Assembly (NCBI GenBank): GCA_963281155.1
Contig: CAUJLY010000003.1
Span: 1,860,001-1,924,000 of the forward strand
Source of the DNA: Rhabditophanes sp. KR3021
Taxonomy: Eukaryota; Nematoda; Chromadorea; Rhabditida; Alloionematidae
DNA length: 64,000 nucleotides
Reading direction: 5' to 3'
Below are positions 33,901-46,677 of the stretch, piece by piece. Within the stretch, counting starts at the first letter, position 1. Each line of letters begins with the position of its first letter. Made by a program: the position numbers and the translations under genes. The notes under the pieces were generated by a model. That model ran no database searches. It had not been told where the DNA came from and worked only from the letters and a program-made list of their open reading frames with translations.

Positions 33901-36900
33901 ATTACAAAGCCTTTCAAGGGAGGGTTAGAAAGAATAGCTAAATCAAAAGATTCTATGAAACCATACAAAGTTAGAGGGCTGTTGGTGATTCTCTGATTGC
34001 TAATGAACTTAAACAACTGTCTTTTGACAATCCGTTAACGTAGCTTATATTTTGACGCTTCAGCATGGCCCTTTAATACATGTATATCTGTATAATCAGT
34101 CGGGTACGCTTTTTCTCCTGCATCAGCTCACAATATTCTTCTATTACCATTTCTTGTCATCAACATGCCATTTCTATCCATCATTTATTTGCCTTACCAC
34201 AAATGTTATGTTCATTTATTCAATGCCGCAAAATGTTATATGCTGCTAGTTTAGTAGTTGCTGCATGTGTATATGTATGTTTGTAAGTCCCCATATATGA
34301 GACGCGCCTAGCAGCACCACCTCGACCCAACCAAGCCTCAAAATATCAAGTAGTGCCAGTTCAATTCAAATTCACTATATCTCAACGCCTACACGTATGT
34401 GTGTGCCGTGTAGCCAAGTTTAGAACCACAAGTAAAGTGAATGATAATTTGAGATGTGAATTCTCCTTTATGATTATTAGCTTTTAATGATGAGTAATGG
34501 CAGTCGAGGCTGTTCCGGTCTTTTAGGGGTTTAAGGAATGGTAGAGTGTGGTTGTAATAGTTCGGAGATTCAACTGAATACTAAGGACACTAACAATAGT
34601 CAAGATACTGATAATAGCGAGGCTGTATCAAGCTGATTGGAGGAAGTTAGACATGATTTTTTTGATATTACCACGTGCTTTTCCTATAAACATTCCCTTT
34701 CTACTTTAATGTGTACCACGGTTTATAATTGTTATTTCGTAATGCCTTCTCACATACATCAATCTTACCCTCCAAACCACGATTTCTTATCAAAAAAGTT
34801 TTTGGATTTGTTTGTTGTGTGTGTAGAACGTCACATACATTATATCAGTCCTTATTACTCAAAAAACCTTTGCCGTATAGAGCTCACACTCACATTTATG
34901 TATATTCTAGCCACAGCTCACATATTTATAAATGTATATTTAAATTCAAGGGCAGATATACTAATATTTCTCTGATTTAGACAGCACCCTTACTTTTATA
35001 TGGCCCTAACTTTGTTGTAAAGTACTTGCCTGTGATAGGGGCTGGCAATTTTAATAATCTTAATTGATCACAACCAAATATATACTTTTCGCTTCTTGCA
35101 CTTTTACATAGCTCTCTTTAGTTAGCAGCTTACATAATTGATATCATCAAGACACTTTTATAATTACAGTATATGAATATATTTAAGTAATTGGTTGTTG
35201 ACGAGGATGTATAATATTTATATTATTTAAATATATACAAAAAAGAGTATAACCTTATTATGATTATTAGTAACATGGCATATAGGATCGTATAGTGCTT
35301 GATTTGAGTGGCTAGAAACCAGGGAAAAACCTTTCAAGTTATACGGCTGTTTTGTGTGTCTTCTTTGGCATAAAAAATGAAATACAATTGTATAGACATT
35401 CTCTCACACTAAACAAAAAAATTGAATTTTATTTGCATCAGATTCAGATTGCGCCACACACACAAACCAAAATAAATTGTCTTTTTTGAATACAAATTCA
35501 TCGTATGCATTTTCATAAGAAGAGGTGTACATATATAAAAATCCTTGCCACATTAAAAATATTATTCAACAAAAAATGGCCAATCTACAAAAAAGGCACA
35601 CACAAAATATATATTATTATTATACAGGAGGCTAGGATATATATGAGCAGCCTCTGGCATCACAAAAGGATGGGACATTCGTGAATAGGGGTCCTGATTA
35701 TATGCATAAAAATATTTATATATATTTACAGATTTTTTGTCTGCCTCTACTTTATTTTTCTCGATATAAATTGACCTTTGTATGTGTAGCAGTCAGTTTC
35801 TTTGTTCATCAAATTAAAAGTTAGCTTATGATTTTGTCACAATTAATTATATTAAGGACTATATTAACGCCTTGACAACACAAAAATCAAGTATATGTTA
35901 AGTTGATTATGTATCCAATCACTTAACTAAAAACTGTGTCCCTTACATTGACATTTCAACAAACACCAAATGTAGTTAATGTTCAGTAAATTTAATCTTG
36001 TTGACAGATGTCTTTCGTTGAGCGCGCATGCCGTAAAAGCAATTCTATATGGTGCCTTTGTGGTAACATTCAAATATCACATTCATATTAACTTTTCCGT
36101 TTGTTTGTCTCGAGACTACTGGTGATTAGACCTACTACTACCAATCTACATAAAAGGAACGAGAAAGAAGAAGAAGCTGGTGTGGTGCCGTAGGTACGTA
36201 TTTCTGTCTAGCTTTTTAGCAACACCCATAATCATCGTCCTTTTTAATCATAAACTTTTACATCCTACTTCCTCCATTTAATTTATTTGTGATCTTCATT
36301 AAACGGTTTTAGTGTTTACTTTGATCATTAAATATATGGATACTTCCTTCTATTTACGGCTTTACCACTTTACTTAATTTCCATGGTAACGTATGTTCAA
36401 ATTATGAAAACTTTGCCATCAGGCCAAAACAATTACTTGTGGGAGATAAAATGAAGTTTATAATTGTGATCTTATGCGTGTTCTGTTGTTGTTTGTGAAT
36501 ATGATTTTATGGTTGCCCTTAAAGTAAACATAAAATAAGCATGATTTAGGCATGGCCTATTTGAGTTAACAAAAATCTATTTAGCCACACCATTTTGAAA
36601 GCCAAATACAACCAGATTTATCCTAATACACAACTATCTAAGCATATATCTGTCGCCCACCCTTATTAGCCAACAACCCATCATCATCTTCTCCCAACTT
36701 CTTTTTCTTCTTTTCCTCCGATTATTAATAATACAAGGGAAGGCCTATATGTTTAGGAAGAAGCTGCGATCTACAACTAGCCTTTGAATATGGTGCCGCC
36801 ATTTGACTGATTATGGGCAGTGTTTTGTATAGAGACTAGTTAATACCACCCTCTTCTATAGATCAAAGTCTGTTAAGGAGGTTTTAAGTGTTCTTAACAA

Positions 36901-38459
36901 ATATATGACCACTAAACAAACCACGAACCTCTCTCTTCCTTGGGATGGTGTGATCATTCTTACATAAACTACAAAAACACAATTAGCTGGCATTCATTAT
37001 TACAAATTCATCATTATCAATATCATTCGGCCTATCCAAAAGTGATATATAACTGATATATTCATCTTTATTTTCCACTTCCCTCCCTTCATATTCACTC
37101 AATCTTCTTTCCTTTCTCAGAAGCCTTAATCCTACTTATGTATCTTTTATGTATCTTTGTATGCTTCTTATTTAGCAAGCACACATTGAACTCGTTTTAA
37201 GTTTATTCGTGTCATATCAAAAAAGCAATTCCTTTTTAATGAACCTCTACTTGACCACCCATAATCTTTAATTAAAAGCTGCCTAAGGAACTTGTTTTAA
37301 TGTGTGCCACAATCAGTTTGCCACATTCCTTTTATTATGACATCCTCAACCCACCAAAAAATAAAATTGAACTCTGTGTGGTAACAATCTTTTGATAGAA
37401 GAACCTTCTCTGCTTCTTTTTGTTGTTGGCCCAGTTGAGAAGAACAAATTATTGTGATTTTGTGATGGTGGTTGCGTCCTTTCCTTATCAGTTGATAGAG
37501 CGTCCAAATATTTAATGGTAGTGCCGTAAAAAAGATGTTGATACAACTACTACTAGTATATATCTACTCACCGCCAAGGCCCAATTCAGTCCGATTTTGG
37601 GAAATGTAAAAAGTATAGGATGTAAATATATGTAAAAATATATATTCTATATATTCATCTACACAACCACCCATCATCTTGCCTCCTTCTTCCCAATGTC
37701 CCCATATCAAGCACCATCACACAACCACAAAATGTTGAGACTTTTACACAAATATATATCATTTTGCTATCATCTATCACATACAAAATAGGCAGCACCC
37801 GGCCGCCAACTACTCCCCCTCCTATCAGTCTTGAATCTGCTGCCTTCTTTGTAATTCTCTATAGTTCAAGTTACAAAGTGACTTCCATCAAGCCAACAAT
37901 TGAACGAGAGTCTTGTCTTGAATTTTGAATATAAAAATATATATTCCCTGCATGTCTTTTATGGGTGGTGTCAGATATAGTTGAATTTAAATGTGTGTAT
38001 CCACACCGATCTAGACACCATAGCCAGGGGGAATGGAAGTGATGGCTATTGATGGTGACATTTGCTACGGCTTATCTACTGATAATACCAAAATAATAGA
38101 AAGGCACTATTTGACACGTTTAAGGCAGATTTTGTAGCTTTTAATCAATCATTTGGTAATGGTCACTTTATCAATATGATGGAACATTTTGAGGATAATC
38201 ATGAATTTGAGTTCTAATCAACTCTTAATTAAAGTTGAATCATTCTTTGATGCGCAATTTACTTTTAAAAAGATAAGATGTTGACTGGGGTTGATAAAAT
38301 GAAATCACAGATGCCTTTAAATACATGCCCTTTATTTAATTTTTGGCAGGTCTACCTAAAGTACAGACAAAAAAATATTTAAAAAAGGTCTTTTTTTGGT
38401 ATTGAGTGAAAGTACATAATTTAGAAAGACGATGACACCAAACAAATTTGAGTGATTAA

Positions 38460-38552
38460 AAAAACGAGCCTAGGATGGCATTTGAAGATCTATGCTTGAT
38501 TGGTTTTCTACTTAAAAGAGGCAAAGGCACACTGTTTAGTAGGCTCGTTTTT
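38460..38552. repeat. 13-bp perfect inverted repeat, 67-bp spacer
   Basis: AAAAACGAGCCTA (38460-38472) and its reverse complement TAGGCTCGTTTTT (38540-38552). An ATGGCATT segment lies just inside the left arm and its reverse complement just outside the right arm. Could be a MITE remnant or a hairpin RNA; no target-site duplication was identified. Confidence 0.7.
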
Positions 38553-39402
38553 AATGCCATAGTTAGTGTATCTTTAACTATACGATAATCTCTGATTAGA
38601 AGACAGCGTATTTTGGACAAAATTGGTTTTTTCATCTAATTCCTTTTTTGAAGTACTAGACACTACAATTAATTTCATCACCATAAGAGGTGATCTTTTG
38701 TATTGGTAGCAATTACGATTGTAGAGGAAAAGTTTAGATGTATATTTGTTGTTGGATGTTGTTTGGATGATTGTTGACTGAGTACGGGTGTCTCTGCCCA
38801 TAAAAGCCATTAGCAATACATATATGGGTGTCTTCTCGAAGTTGATCATTTTACAAGCCATTTACATTTAGTAGTCCTAATCAACATGCATCTACTTCTA
38901 TTTAAGCTAACTTTATTTGACTTGAATTTCATCTTTTTCTCTTTACTCATATCTGCTATCTTCGATTTCATCCTTGCCCATTGCCTCCTTCCTTCAATGG
39001 TTGGTTAAATATCTTTTCAAGCTCAAATAATCTATATCTTTTATCAATTCTCAGCACAATTTTTGGATGTATAGTATCATCCTATACCCTTCTGCTGCCT
39101 CTTTTTGATGTCTGTTTATTTTAATGAACTTCAGGCTCTTTCCTTTTTAGTTAGTATCAATCATTTGATGTGAGTTGATGATAAGTTAGTTGGGAAGTAA
39201 AGTAGGATGATTTAAATTATTTATATTTATACATTTTTAAGGTACACAGCCCCTTTTTATTTTCAACAATCAATCCCAAATTTCATTCTAAGCATGCCTT
39301 GTTGCCTCTGACTAGGCCAAAAATGTCGTTAAGTACAGAGAAAAACCATGATTATATGACATAAATGTGCATCTGGCATGTTGTTACAATTAAAAAGAGC
39401 GG

Positions 39403-39420
39403 AAGTGGCACGTGCCACTT
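39403..39420. promoter_or_regulatory. 18-bp perfect palindrome centred on a CACGTG E-box
   Basis: AAGTGGCACGTGCCACTT is its own reverse complement, with a bHLH-type E-box at the centre, about 0.9 kb upstream of the CUX start codon. A dimeric factor site is plausible but unproven. Confidence 0.5.
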
Positions 39421-40337
39421 ACTGAGATCGCACTAGGCTACTGTGATAAGTATCAACTGTCTGCGACATTAACAGAGTCTGATCTAATTTAGATTGTTTG
39501 ATCTATTTTACTGTATTTATTTATTAATTTCCCAGTACATACTGCTACTAGTATAACTAAATAGAAGGCAGTCATTGGTTGGGAAAAAATGTTAATGTTC
39601 ATGTTTTTTGTTTTAAAATATTTGTCACTTTTTGATGCAACGTCGATGAATGATCCAAGTGATGACACCTACATAAATCGAAAGATCATTACAAATAGTT
39701 CACATGTAGTTTAGTAGCTATTTTTATTTACCATGATCATTACCCCGAAAACACATGTTCAGCCCTCCTAACAGCTGACAACCTTTATTTGCGATCTTTT
39801 AATTTGATCTGACTGCCCATTATTGGATATATCCGTATTTAATTTCATTCAATATGATTCCCGAAACATCTGATGCCATCAACTCTAGCCTAATTTGTAT
39901 CTGTATACTTTGTGTGTGCCATTAAATGCATTTAAATTGGTTTTACACCACTACCGAAAATTGGTATTCAAAGGAAGGACAATTAATGTATGTGTCAAAG
40001 CATCATTCATTGTTTTGGAAAACAGCTGTCTCCTCTTTGCAGCTTGATCTGCATGAAGTGGGCGACCTTTGATAGTTAAGACACATTAATGTATGTACGC
40101 GATCACCAAATCAATCCTCTTCTATTATTTTGTGGTTAGGGTGGAAAATGATTTTAAGAGACCTGACAGGATGGGATCATTATTAAATAGAGGCATCATG
40201 GTGCAATCAAGTACTTTGAACATATGGCTAAGGCCGTCATTTATTTGTGTGCGAGTTGCCCATTTTGAGTTAGGTCTAAATATTTTATTTACTCTTTTGC
40301 TTATAGATTTTGTGTTCTAATATTTATTATTTCTAAA

Positions 40338-43279
40338 ATGACGACTGAAACTAATGGAAGCCTACATCCATCTGAACCTAATTACAAAGAACAATGGCTG
40401 TTGGTTAAGAAACAAATGGCAGAAAAGGCCAAAGAATGTGAAGAATTAGAACGGCAATTGAGAGATGCCAAAAATCAAGTGTCTACTCTTGAGATTAAGC
40501 AATTCCAGCAGGCTACAGCTTCTACCGAGCAAGTCAAACAAATTCTAGATGAATTGGATAGAAACGCAATGTTGGTGGATAAATTAGGAACAGAGCTCGG
40601 TGAAAAAGAGGATGAATTGAAGAAAGAGAGAGCAAATGCCGATAGGTTAAAAAGAGCCAAGAATATCTCTGTCTGTTCCCAATGTTCAAATTTATCTAAA
40701 TCCAAAGAAGTTACCCCTAAGAAGAAAGAAGGGCCTCATAAATATGAGATAATGAATGGATTGGCCAGTTTTTTGGAAAAGAATAGTGCTCATAATTGCT
40801 TGATGGAGACTGGCATAAGCAGTACCTCAAATGATTTGTTTAATAACTCAGCTCTTTTGAATGCACTTGCCCTAGACTCAAAGGATAGTCATCAATCAAG
40901 TTCCCAAGAAGAAACAGATCCAATTTTGGCTGGCTCAGGAATGGATCATACCGATATTATGAAATTTTTCCATGCTGCTGTCGGGGGGAATGCTGCAAAT
41001 ATCAATACTGCTGAAGGAAGTCCCGCTTCAAGTTCTAAGAAATTGGATCCAATTACTGTTGCTGCTGGCCTCAAAGACTCCGCTACTATTCATGAACTTA
41101 AAACGCGACTTGTCAAAAACATAGCTGGCCTGGGCACGAAAGCCCTGCGAACAAAGCTAGTTGCCGATGAGGCAAAGAGACTAATGGCCAGCTACAACAT
41201 CGGCCAAAGACTATTTGCCAAAGTAATAATGAATCAATCACAAGGCACCATTAGTGAGCTTTTGTCTAAACCCAAATACTGGAATGACTTGACTGACAAA
41301 GGACGAGACGCTTTTAGGCGAATTTTTGCTTGGATTTCAGATAGTGATGCTATCGAGACTTTGTATTCGTTATCGCCAAGAAAGATAGCTACTGGAAATC
41401 CGGATGAAATTTATCACCCGCCAGGAGATGAGTTGATTGACGGGGATAATTTAAAGACTTTCCCCAATAACTTTATGACGATGGATTTGAAAAGTGAAAG
41501 TGGCTTGGCTACTGCCTTGAAGTTGTTCGATGCTCCGTCGACTATCATTAATACCGGAAAGGCATCCACTCCTACTCCTGGCTCTGCTAAAGGTACGTTG
41601 AGTGACCATAATCTCGAAACATTACTAACTTTATTCAATAAAGATAATGGCGCAGTTGTAAAGAAGGAATCTAATCCCAAACAAAGTGATGCTCACGAAC
41701 CAATGAGTTACCAATTAAATGTAGGAACTATCAAACTTCAAGACCTTCCCAAGATGACTTTTGAAACACTCAAATTCGAAGGTTCTCTGTCAACTGATTG
41801 TGTATGCAAGGAAATCCGTGACTTTATGCATCAAAATAGTTGTTCGCAGAAGAATTTTGCCGAAATGGTTTTAGGTGTCTCGGCGGTAAGTTATTTAATT
41901 TGTAATAAACGTCATTCTTAATTAAATTAAAAATATGTTTCTTAATGGTTTATTAACGCAATTTGATTTTAGGGCTCTGCGTCTGATTTGATATCCAAAC
42001 CAAAATCATGGTTTAATTTAACAAATAAAGGCCGCGAACCTTACATCAAGATGCGAATCTTTTTGGACTTAATGAAAAAAATTGAACCTAATTATTTCAA
42101 AGAAAGTAAAAGAAATGGTCAAAGTAATGGGACTAATAATAATAACTCCGAGTATAGTCATCGCTTAAGTAGGCAAATTGTGATTCCGTCTACTGTTCGT
42201 TCAACTGAATCCCCAGTTAGCATCAAATCAGAAGTCTCATCAGTTTCGGAGAATATTAATACTCAGGAGTTAGTAGAAAATATTAAAAAAGTCTTGACTA
42301 CTGCTAAGGTTTCGACGGCTGATTTTGCTTCTAAGTATATGAAGTTGGGGAGAGCCATTTTCGAAGAGTGTTTGAACAGACCTGGATCGTGGAATCATTT
42401 GAATACGCAGCAGAAAGTTCCCTACCAAAAGATGCTAGCTTTTTTTAATGATAAGACTTTGCTTGGAAACTTTTTGACAAATGGAATTAAAGCCCTTCCA
42501 GTTATTGAAGATACTCCTTCGCCGTATGAGTCAGAAAACTCAACCCCACTTCTGAGTGAAATTGACAAGGATGGTCTCCTTATCGAATCTATCTCGCAGC
42601 ATCTTTCCGGCAACACAGAAACCCGTGAATCCTTGCCCACAAAAAGAAAAACAGTCCCTTCTTCAAGAATGGAAGATCACTCTCCACCTTGTAAAAAAAG
42701 AACTCCACGTTTCCAGAGAACGATCATTACACAAAGCCAAAAAGAAACTTTACTTTATACTTATGCACACGTTAGACATCCCTCCGCTAGATTGATAGAT
42801 ATTTTGGCGAAACAGATTGATCTTAATGCAAGAACTATTACAAACTGGTTTCATAATTATAGAACTAGACAAAAGGTATGTCATAAGTTTTGATATTTAA
42901 TTAATTTTTGTAGGCCAAAGAAAACCAACTCGCAGCGGAGGGAATTAATCACGCTGAGCAAATCAAAGCTGAAGTCCTTTCGAGTGTAAATAACGAGGAA
43001 GAGCGTGAAAAATACATGCGTCTAACAGAAATTATAAATGAAGATATGGAAATATCCTCAACCTGTACTCCAAATGCCTCTTTCCCTCAAGGTTCCTTCA
43101 ATTCATCGATTGATAACACCAATATGAGTCTAAGTGAGGCTTTCTCTTCACTGGGTGATTCTAAAACCGATTTAGATGGAGAAAGCAAAGGAAATGCCCC
43201 TAGAATTAGTGCTCTCCACAACATAATCGCTAATCTCCATACCGCCAAAGTCTCCGTTTCCGATTCTCCGTCTGATTAA
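40338..43279 (+). CDS. ceh-44: CUX/Cut homeodomain protein with three CUT domains
   Basis: Three exons, 40338-41885, 41973-42875 and 42914-43279, give 938 residues. Order: a coiled coil (about residues 17-108, QMAEKAKECEELERQ onward) as in Cux proteins, CUT1 (about 265-345, YNIGQRLFAKVIMNQSQG), CUT2 (about 485-560, split by intron 1), CUT3 (about 614-681), and a homeodomain (about 759-817, ending TITNWFHNYRTRQK, with the DNA-contacting Asn of WFxNxR present), then an acidic Ser-rich tail. Three CUTs plus one homeodomain define the CUX class; ONECUT has one and SATB two. Cux proteins are nuclear, sequence-specific regulators, often in neurons. A gene desert upstream and TTATAG about 30 bases before the ATG suggest a long or trans-spliced leader. 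The symbol is by analogy to C. elegans. Confidence 0.93.
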
Positions 43280-43677
43280 AGTTAGAATCCCAAGCAAATG
43301 AATTCACTTCTCTAAATAAAACGAAGCTCAGTCTTTTTGGTGATCACAAATTGATCTCAACCTATCCTTTCAGCTCTCTTAAATTAAAAATGTCTACATA
43401 TGTTCTTTCTCCTTTCCGGTTGAAAAGTGTTATCTCCTTTTCGTTTATATTTATCACAAACATATAATGTAAATGTACAGATAAATTGTAATATTCACAA
43501 CATCTCGATCATACATTTCTTCCTTTTTATTATTTTACAAAGTTTTAACGATATTGTAGAGACAAAGAATAATATTAATAATTATTTTATTGCAAACAGC
43601 ATATGTACATACTCTTTTTTATTGTAATGAAAAATATATTTGGTTTTTATAAATAATAAAACAACTTTAACAACAAA
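43280..43677. other. 3' intergenic region between convergent genes
   Basis: 3' UTRs of the CUX gene (AATAAAACG near 43315) and of the elongase (minus-strand AATAAA near 43660). No gene seen. Confidence 0.5.
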
Positions 43678-44708
43678 CTATTGCATCTTTGATTTTCTTT
43701 GTTTGACACAATATGCATTGATAAAGAAGTTTACGAACAGAATTCCGAATGAAAGGTAAATTGCAATGGCAAAGTATATATTTGGGATGGATTGCTGGCA
43801 TGGTACGCCTAACTTTGTTTTGATGTAATAAACGTATAAAGTAGTTGAGACTCCAATCACCATTTGTATCAGTTGCAGAGTTGTAAGGGTCATCGAAACG
43901 TATTTTGGCATCTTAAAAAGACGAAGGGTTTGGAGTGCTAGATAAAAATACATTAAACTATGCACGAAAAAATTCATTAGAATATACGCTTGCCCTGAAG
44001 AGGTGTGTTCAGCTCCAGAATGGACAGTATAAATCAAGACAGCTGCATGGTGATAATAATGCAAGAAAATCAAGGGTTTCTTTTTCAAAATAATAAACAA
44101 AGTGTCTCCCAATTCAACTACTTTACTTGCGCAAAAAGCTAACGACCAGAATGCTGCAACTGACTCTGGATTGCAAGAATGACAAATTGAATAAGTAAAT
44201 CCGTGATTGAACCAGTTGTGGAGAAAATCCTAAAGTAAATAAGATTATTGATAATCCATCATTAAGAAAGTAAGGCGCGACATAATTCAAATAAGTAAAC
44301 TTATCAAAGGATCAAAGTAATTGATAGGTTTGTGGGAGATCATTTTATTTACCTCTGAAAATCTTACTGTGCCAAGGATAGAGAAAATAGCCAATGCGAG
44401 ATTCCACAAAAAGAGTGGATACTTCAGTTCGAAAGGTTTTCTGTTTTCCATTATTTTTTGCAGAGCTTTGATTGCGACGAAATATAATACGGAAACTGTT
44501 ATTGAGTGGTACCAGTATTTTTGAAACATTAAAGTTAGTGCTTTTGTGTCTTCTATCTTTTCGAAAGGAAATGTGAATCTAATTTAGTGATGTTTATTAA
44601 ATCAGTCAAAAGTGAAACCTACTCATATTCATATTTTGAAGACAAAGTTTCAGTATTATTATTTTTGTAAATAGCAAATTCATTTAAACCAAAGAACGTA
44701 GAATCCAT
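43678..44708 (-). CDS. elo: ELOVL-type very-long-chain fatty-acid elongase
   Basis: Three minus-strand exons, 44623-44708, 44353-44578 and 43678-44229, give 287 residues. Elongases condense malonyl-CoA with acyl-CoA in the ER membrane. The histidine box HYYHHA is present, preceded by the family signature KVVELGDTLFIILKKKPLIF. HGFTYSICHSCNPESVAAFW is the usual motif before it, and LMNFFVHSLMYFYL follows. Several hydrophobic helices span residues from about 45 to 275; the tail is basic (KQRKSKMQ), suitable for ER retention although not a canonical KKxx. Both junctions are phase-consistent. Which ELO class (poly-unsaturated or saturated/mono-unsaturated) is not resolved: the His box begins HYYHH rather than HVYHH/HxxHH variants that I could use with confidence. 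Confidence 0.94.
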
Positions 44709-45766
44709 GGTTTACAGGTGAATGTTCTGCAACTGATTAATAATATTTGTTTTTCTAAAAAAAATAATCCAATTTATAGTGATTTAGGAAAAGGCAAATC
44801 CGTCAGATATATTTTAAGTAGTATCAAACAATGGTGCAAAATTGTGTCATGAATAATGGTGGAACTGATTTTGTTTGAAATTAATTGGTAGAACAATAAG
44901 AATAAAAATTTGTTGTCTTATAAAAGATGATGAATAATAAACAGATTTGCTGTGTTTAAACTCGCGCATAACAAGGATTACGCAATATTATTTTGGTGAA
45001 GAAATTAAATATATTAGGAAAGTGACATTATTAAAAGTAAAATGTGAATAACGAGTAATTGTAAATCATGTAGTCGAGATGTGGTTTTATAAATAATCGC
45101 CATGAAAACGTGATATTAACTTTATTAACCTAATAAGTCTTATTTATAGTGTTCCTTTTTTATTAATACGAGAAAATTGACTACGCCTGATCAATTGTGA
45201 TGAATAAAGTAGAAGACAATGATAAATAGATGGGATGACCAGTGGCGAATATTGTTTAAATACGTGGCCTTTTAATGTTGTAATTATATTTGTGTAAAAT
45301 TAAAGATATCCTTCTAATTTAGATGATGTGTCGACGTGATGTAGTTTGGGTCTTCTTTCTGGTGTAGAATCAAATTTAAGTAATAGAATCCAATTTATGT
45401 CACAGAATCAAATACGTTTTAAAAGAATTAAAAACGTTTTAAAGAGCAAATATGTTTTATAAAATGAAATATATTAATTTAAGGAGATAAAAGTTATTAT
45501 TGCAAATTTTATACATGGTTCAGCGCCAATTGAACCTCTTACGAATATTTGGTCATCTCATTTTTGAATCAAATTATATAATAACCACTCATTATTGACA
45601 AAAAACTACAAATAAAAGTATATTGTTTATTTTGGTTGTTCATTTAAACATATGACGTCTTTATTAGAATAACAAAAAAGAGCATTATGTAGCTTGTATT
45701 AAACAAAAAATAGATTAAAAGAATGTTGAAAGAGATCCATTCCTTAGAGGATCTGTTGATCACAAT
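44709..45766. other. Intergenic region, about 1 kb
   Basis: AT-rich, between the elongase promoter (left) and the Sm-D3 3' end (right); both genes are on the minus strand. Near 45365-45435 there are short repeats of AGAATCAAAT and AAACGTTTTAAA. No gene seen. Confidence 0.5.
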
Positions 45767-46282
45767 TTATCCATGGAATTTGGGTGGAGGGCCTCCTCTA
45801 CTTCCTCTCATTCCAGCCCCACGAGATGGTCCTCTCATGCCGGTTCCTCGTCTGAAGGAACTTCCACGCCCACGTACGGCTTGATCAGAAGCCATAATAA
45901 GAGCTCCCTTTTGAACCCGACCGATATTTTTGAACATAGGTGCATTTTTCAGCATGTCTGGAAGGATTAAGAAGCGAATTTTGGAGCCACGAATGAAGAC
46001 GTTATCTAGTTGTTGAGTCCGCCCGTCTCTTAAAGTCACTGTGATGTCAGTCAGCTGGCAATTCATATTGTCTTCGGCTTCAAACAATTTTCCTCTGTAG
46101 ACTTCTCCTAAAATAAACGAATTGATATAAAATAAAGTTAAAATGATGATAATGAAATATATACTTAAATAATCTATTTAGTAACATATTTAATGTCTTA
46201 ACTTACCAATGGTAGTTTCTAAAGTAATTATATGGCCCTCGGCTTCATGTAAAATCTTAATGGGAACTCCGATCGTACTCAT
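45767..46282 (-). CDS. snr-1: Small nuclear ribonucleoprotein Sm D3
   Basis: Two minus-strand exons, 46207-46282 and 45767-46107, give 138 residues. Sm-D3 is part of the heptameric Sm ring on spliceosomal U snRNAs in the nucleus. [48 protein letters not shown] (Sm1) and [20 protein letters not shown] (Sm2) are nearly identical to animal Sm-D3. The C-terminal 45 residues are an RG-rich tail (RGRG, GMRG, GPSRG, SRGG) of the kind symmetrically dimethylated by PRMT5 and read by SMN. Length agrees with the family (about 126). The 99-bp intron is in phase 1. The symbol is the C. elegans name by analogy. Confidence 0.96.
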
Positions 46283-46677
46283 CTTTTAAAGCAAAACTTT
46301 TATTGAACAAAAAGTGAATGAAACTCGTTAAAAGCCAATTCAAACTTTGGACAGACGCACCATGCAACTTCCGTGCAAGAGTTTACAGCAAAGCGATGCA
46401 TAAGAATAAGCATACATACACAAAGCAGAATACAGCCGAGCACTAATATTGCATCTCATCATCCTATATTTACAAGTCAACTGATTATTTTTTGATAAAT
46501 TATAGATATTATACCCTGGCACATACTTACATACGTACAACATCAATCTTGACAAACATATAAATAATGATTTATTGAGCACAAACAACAATAATCATCT
46601 ATTTTTTAACCACTAATTATTAATATTAAAAAAGACAGTAACAACTAAAAATAAATTCCTTTACTTATTCTCTGAGG
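46283..46677. other. Divergent promoter region between Sm-D3 and SNX13
   Basis: About 400 bp separating two divergently transcribed genes. An 83-codon minus-strand open frame (46340-46591) is Tyr/Cys/Leu-rich with no family likeness, and probably chance. Confidence 0.45.

Larger units (their letters stand above)
30971..40337. other. Gene desert of about 9.4 kb upstream of the CUX gene
   Basis: AT-rich, with (AT)n and (CA)n-like patches, no RNA gene, no transposon open frame. Open frames here are low-complexity and mostly lack coding character. Exon-like fragments of weak support occur near 31714-31834 (+) and a 29-codon ORF at 34542-34631 (+). Structured elements are an inverted repeat at 38460-38552 and an 18-bp palindrome at 39403-39420. 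The region may hold CUX regulatory sequence or introns of the minus-strand gene ending at 30719. Confidence 0.5.

Noticed and set aside
34052..34980. Cluster of plus-strand open frames in the desert
   Set aside because: Overlapping low-complexity frames (Tyr, His, Ser, Phe), mostly without ATG or splice signals; typical of AT-rich non-coding sequence.
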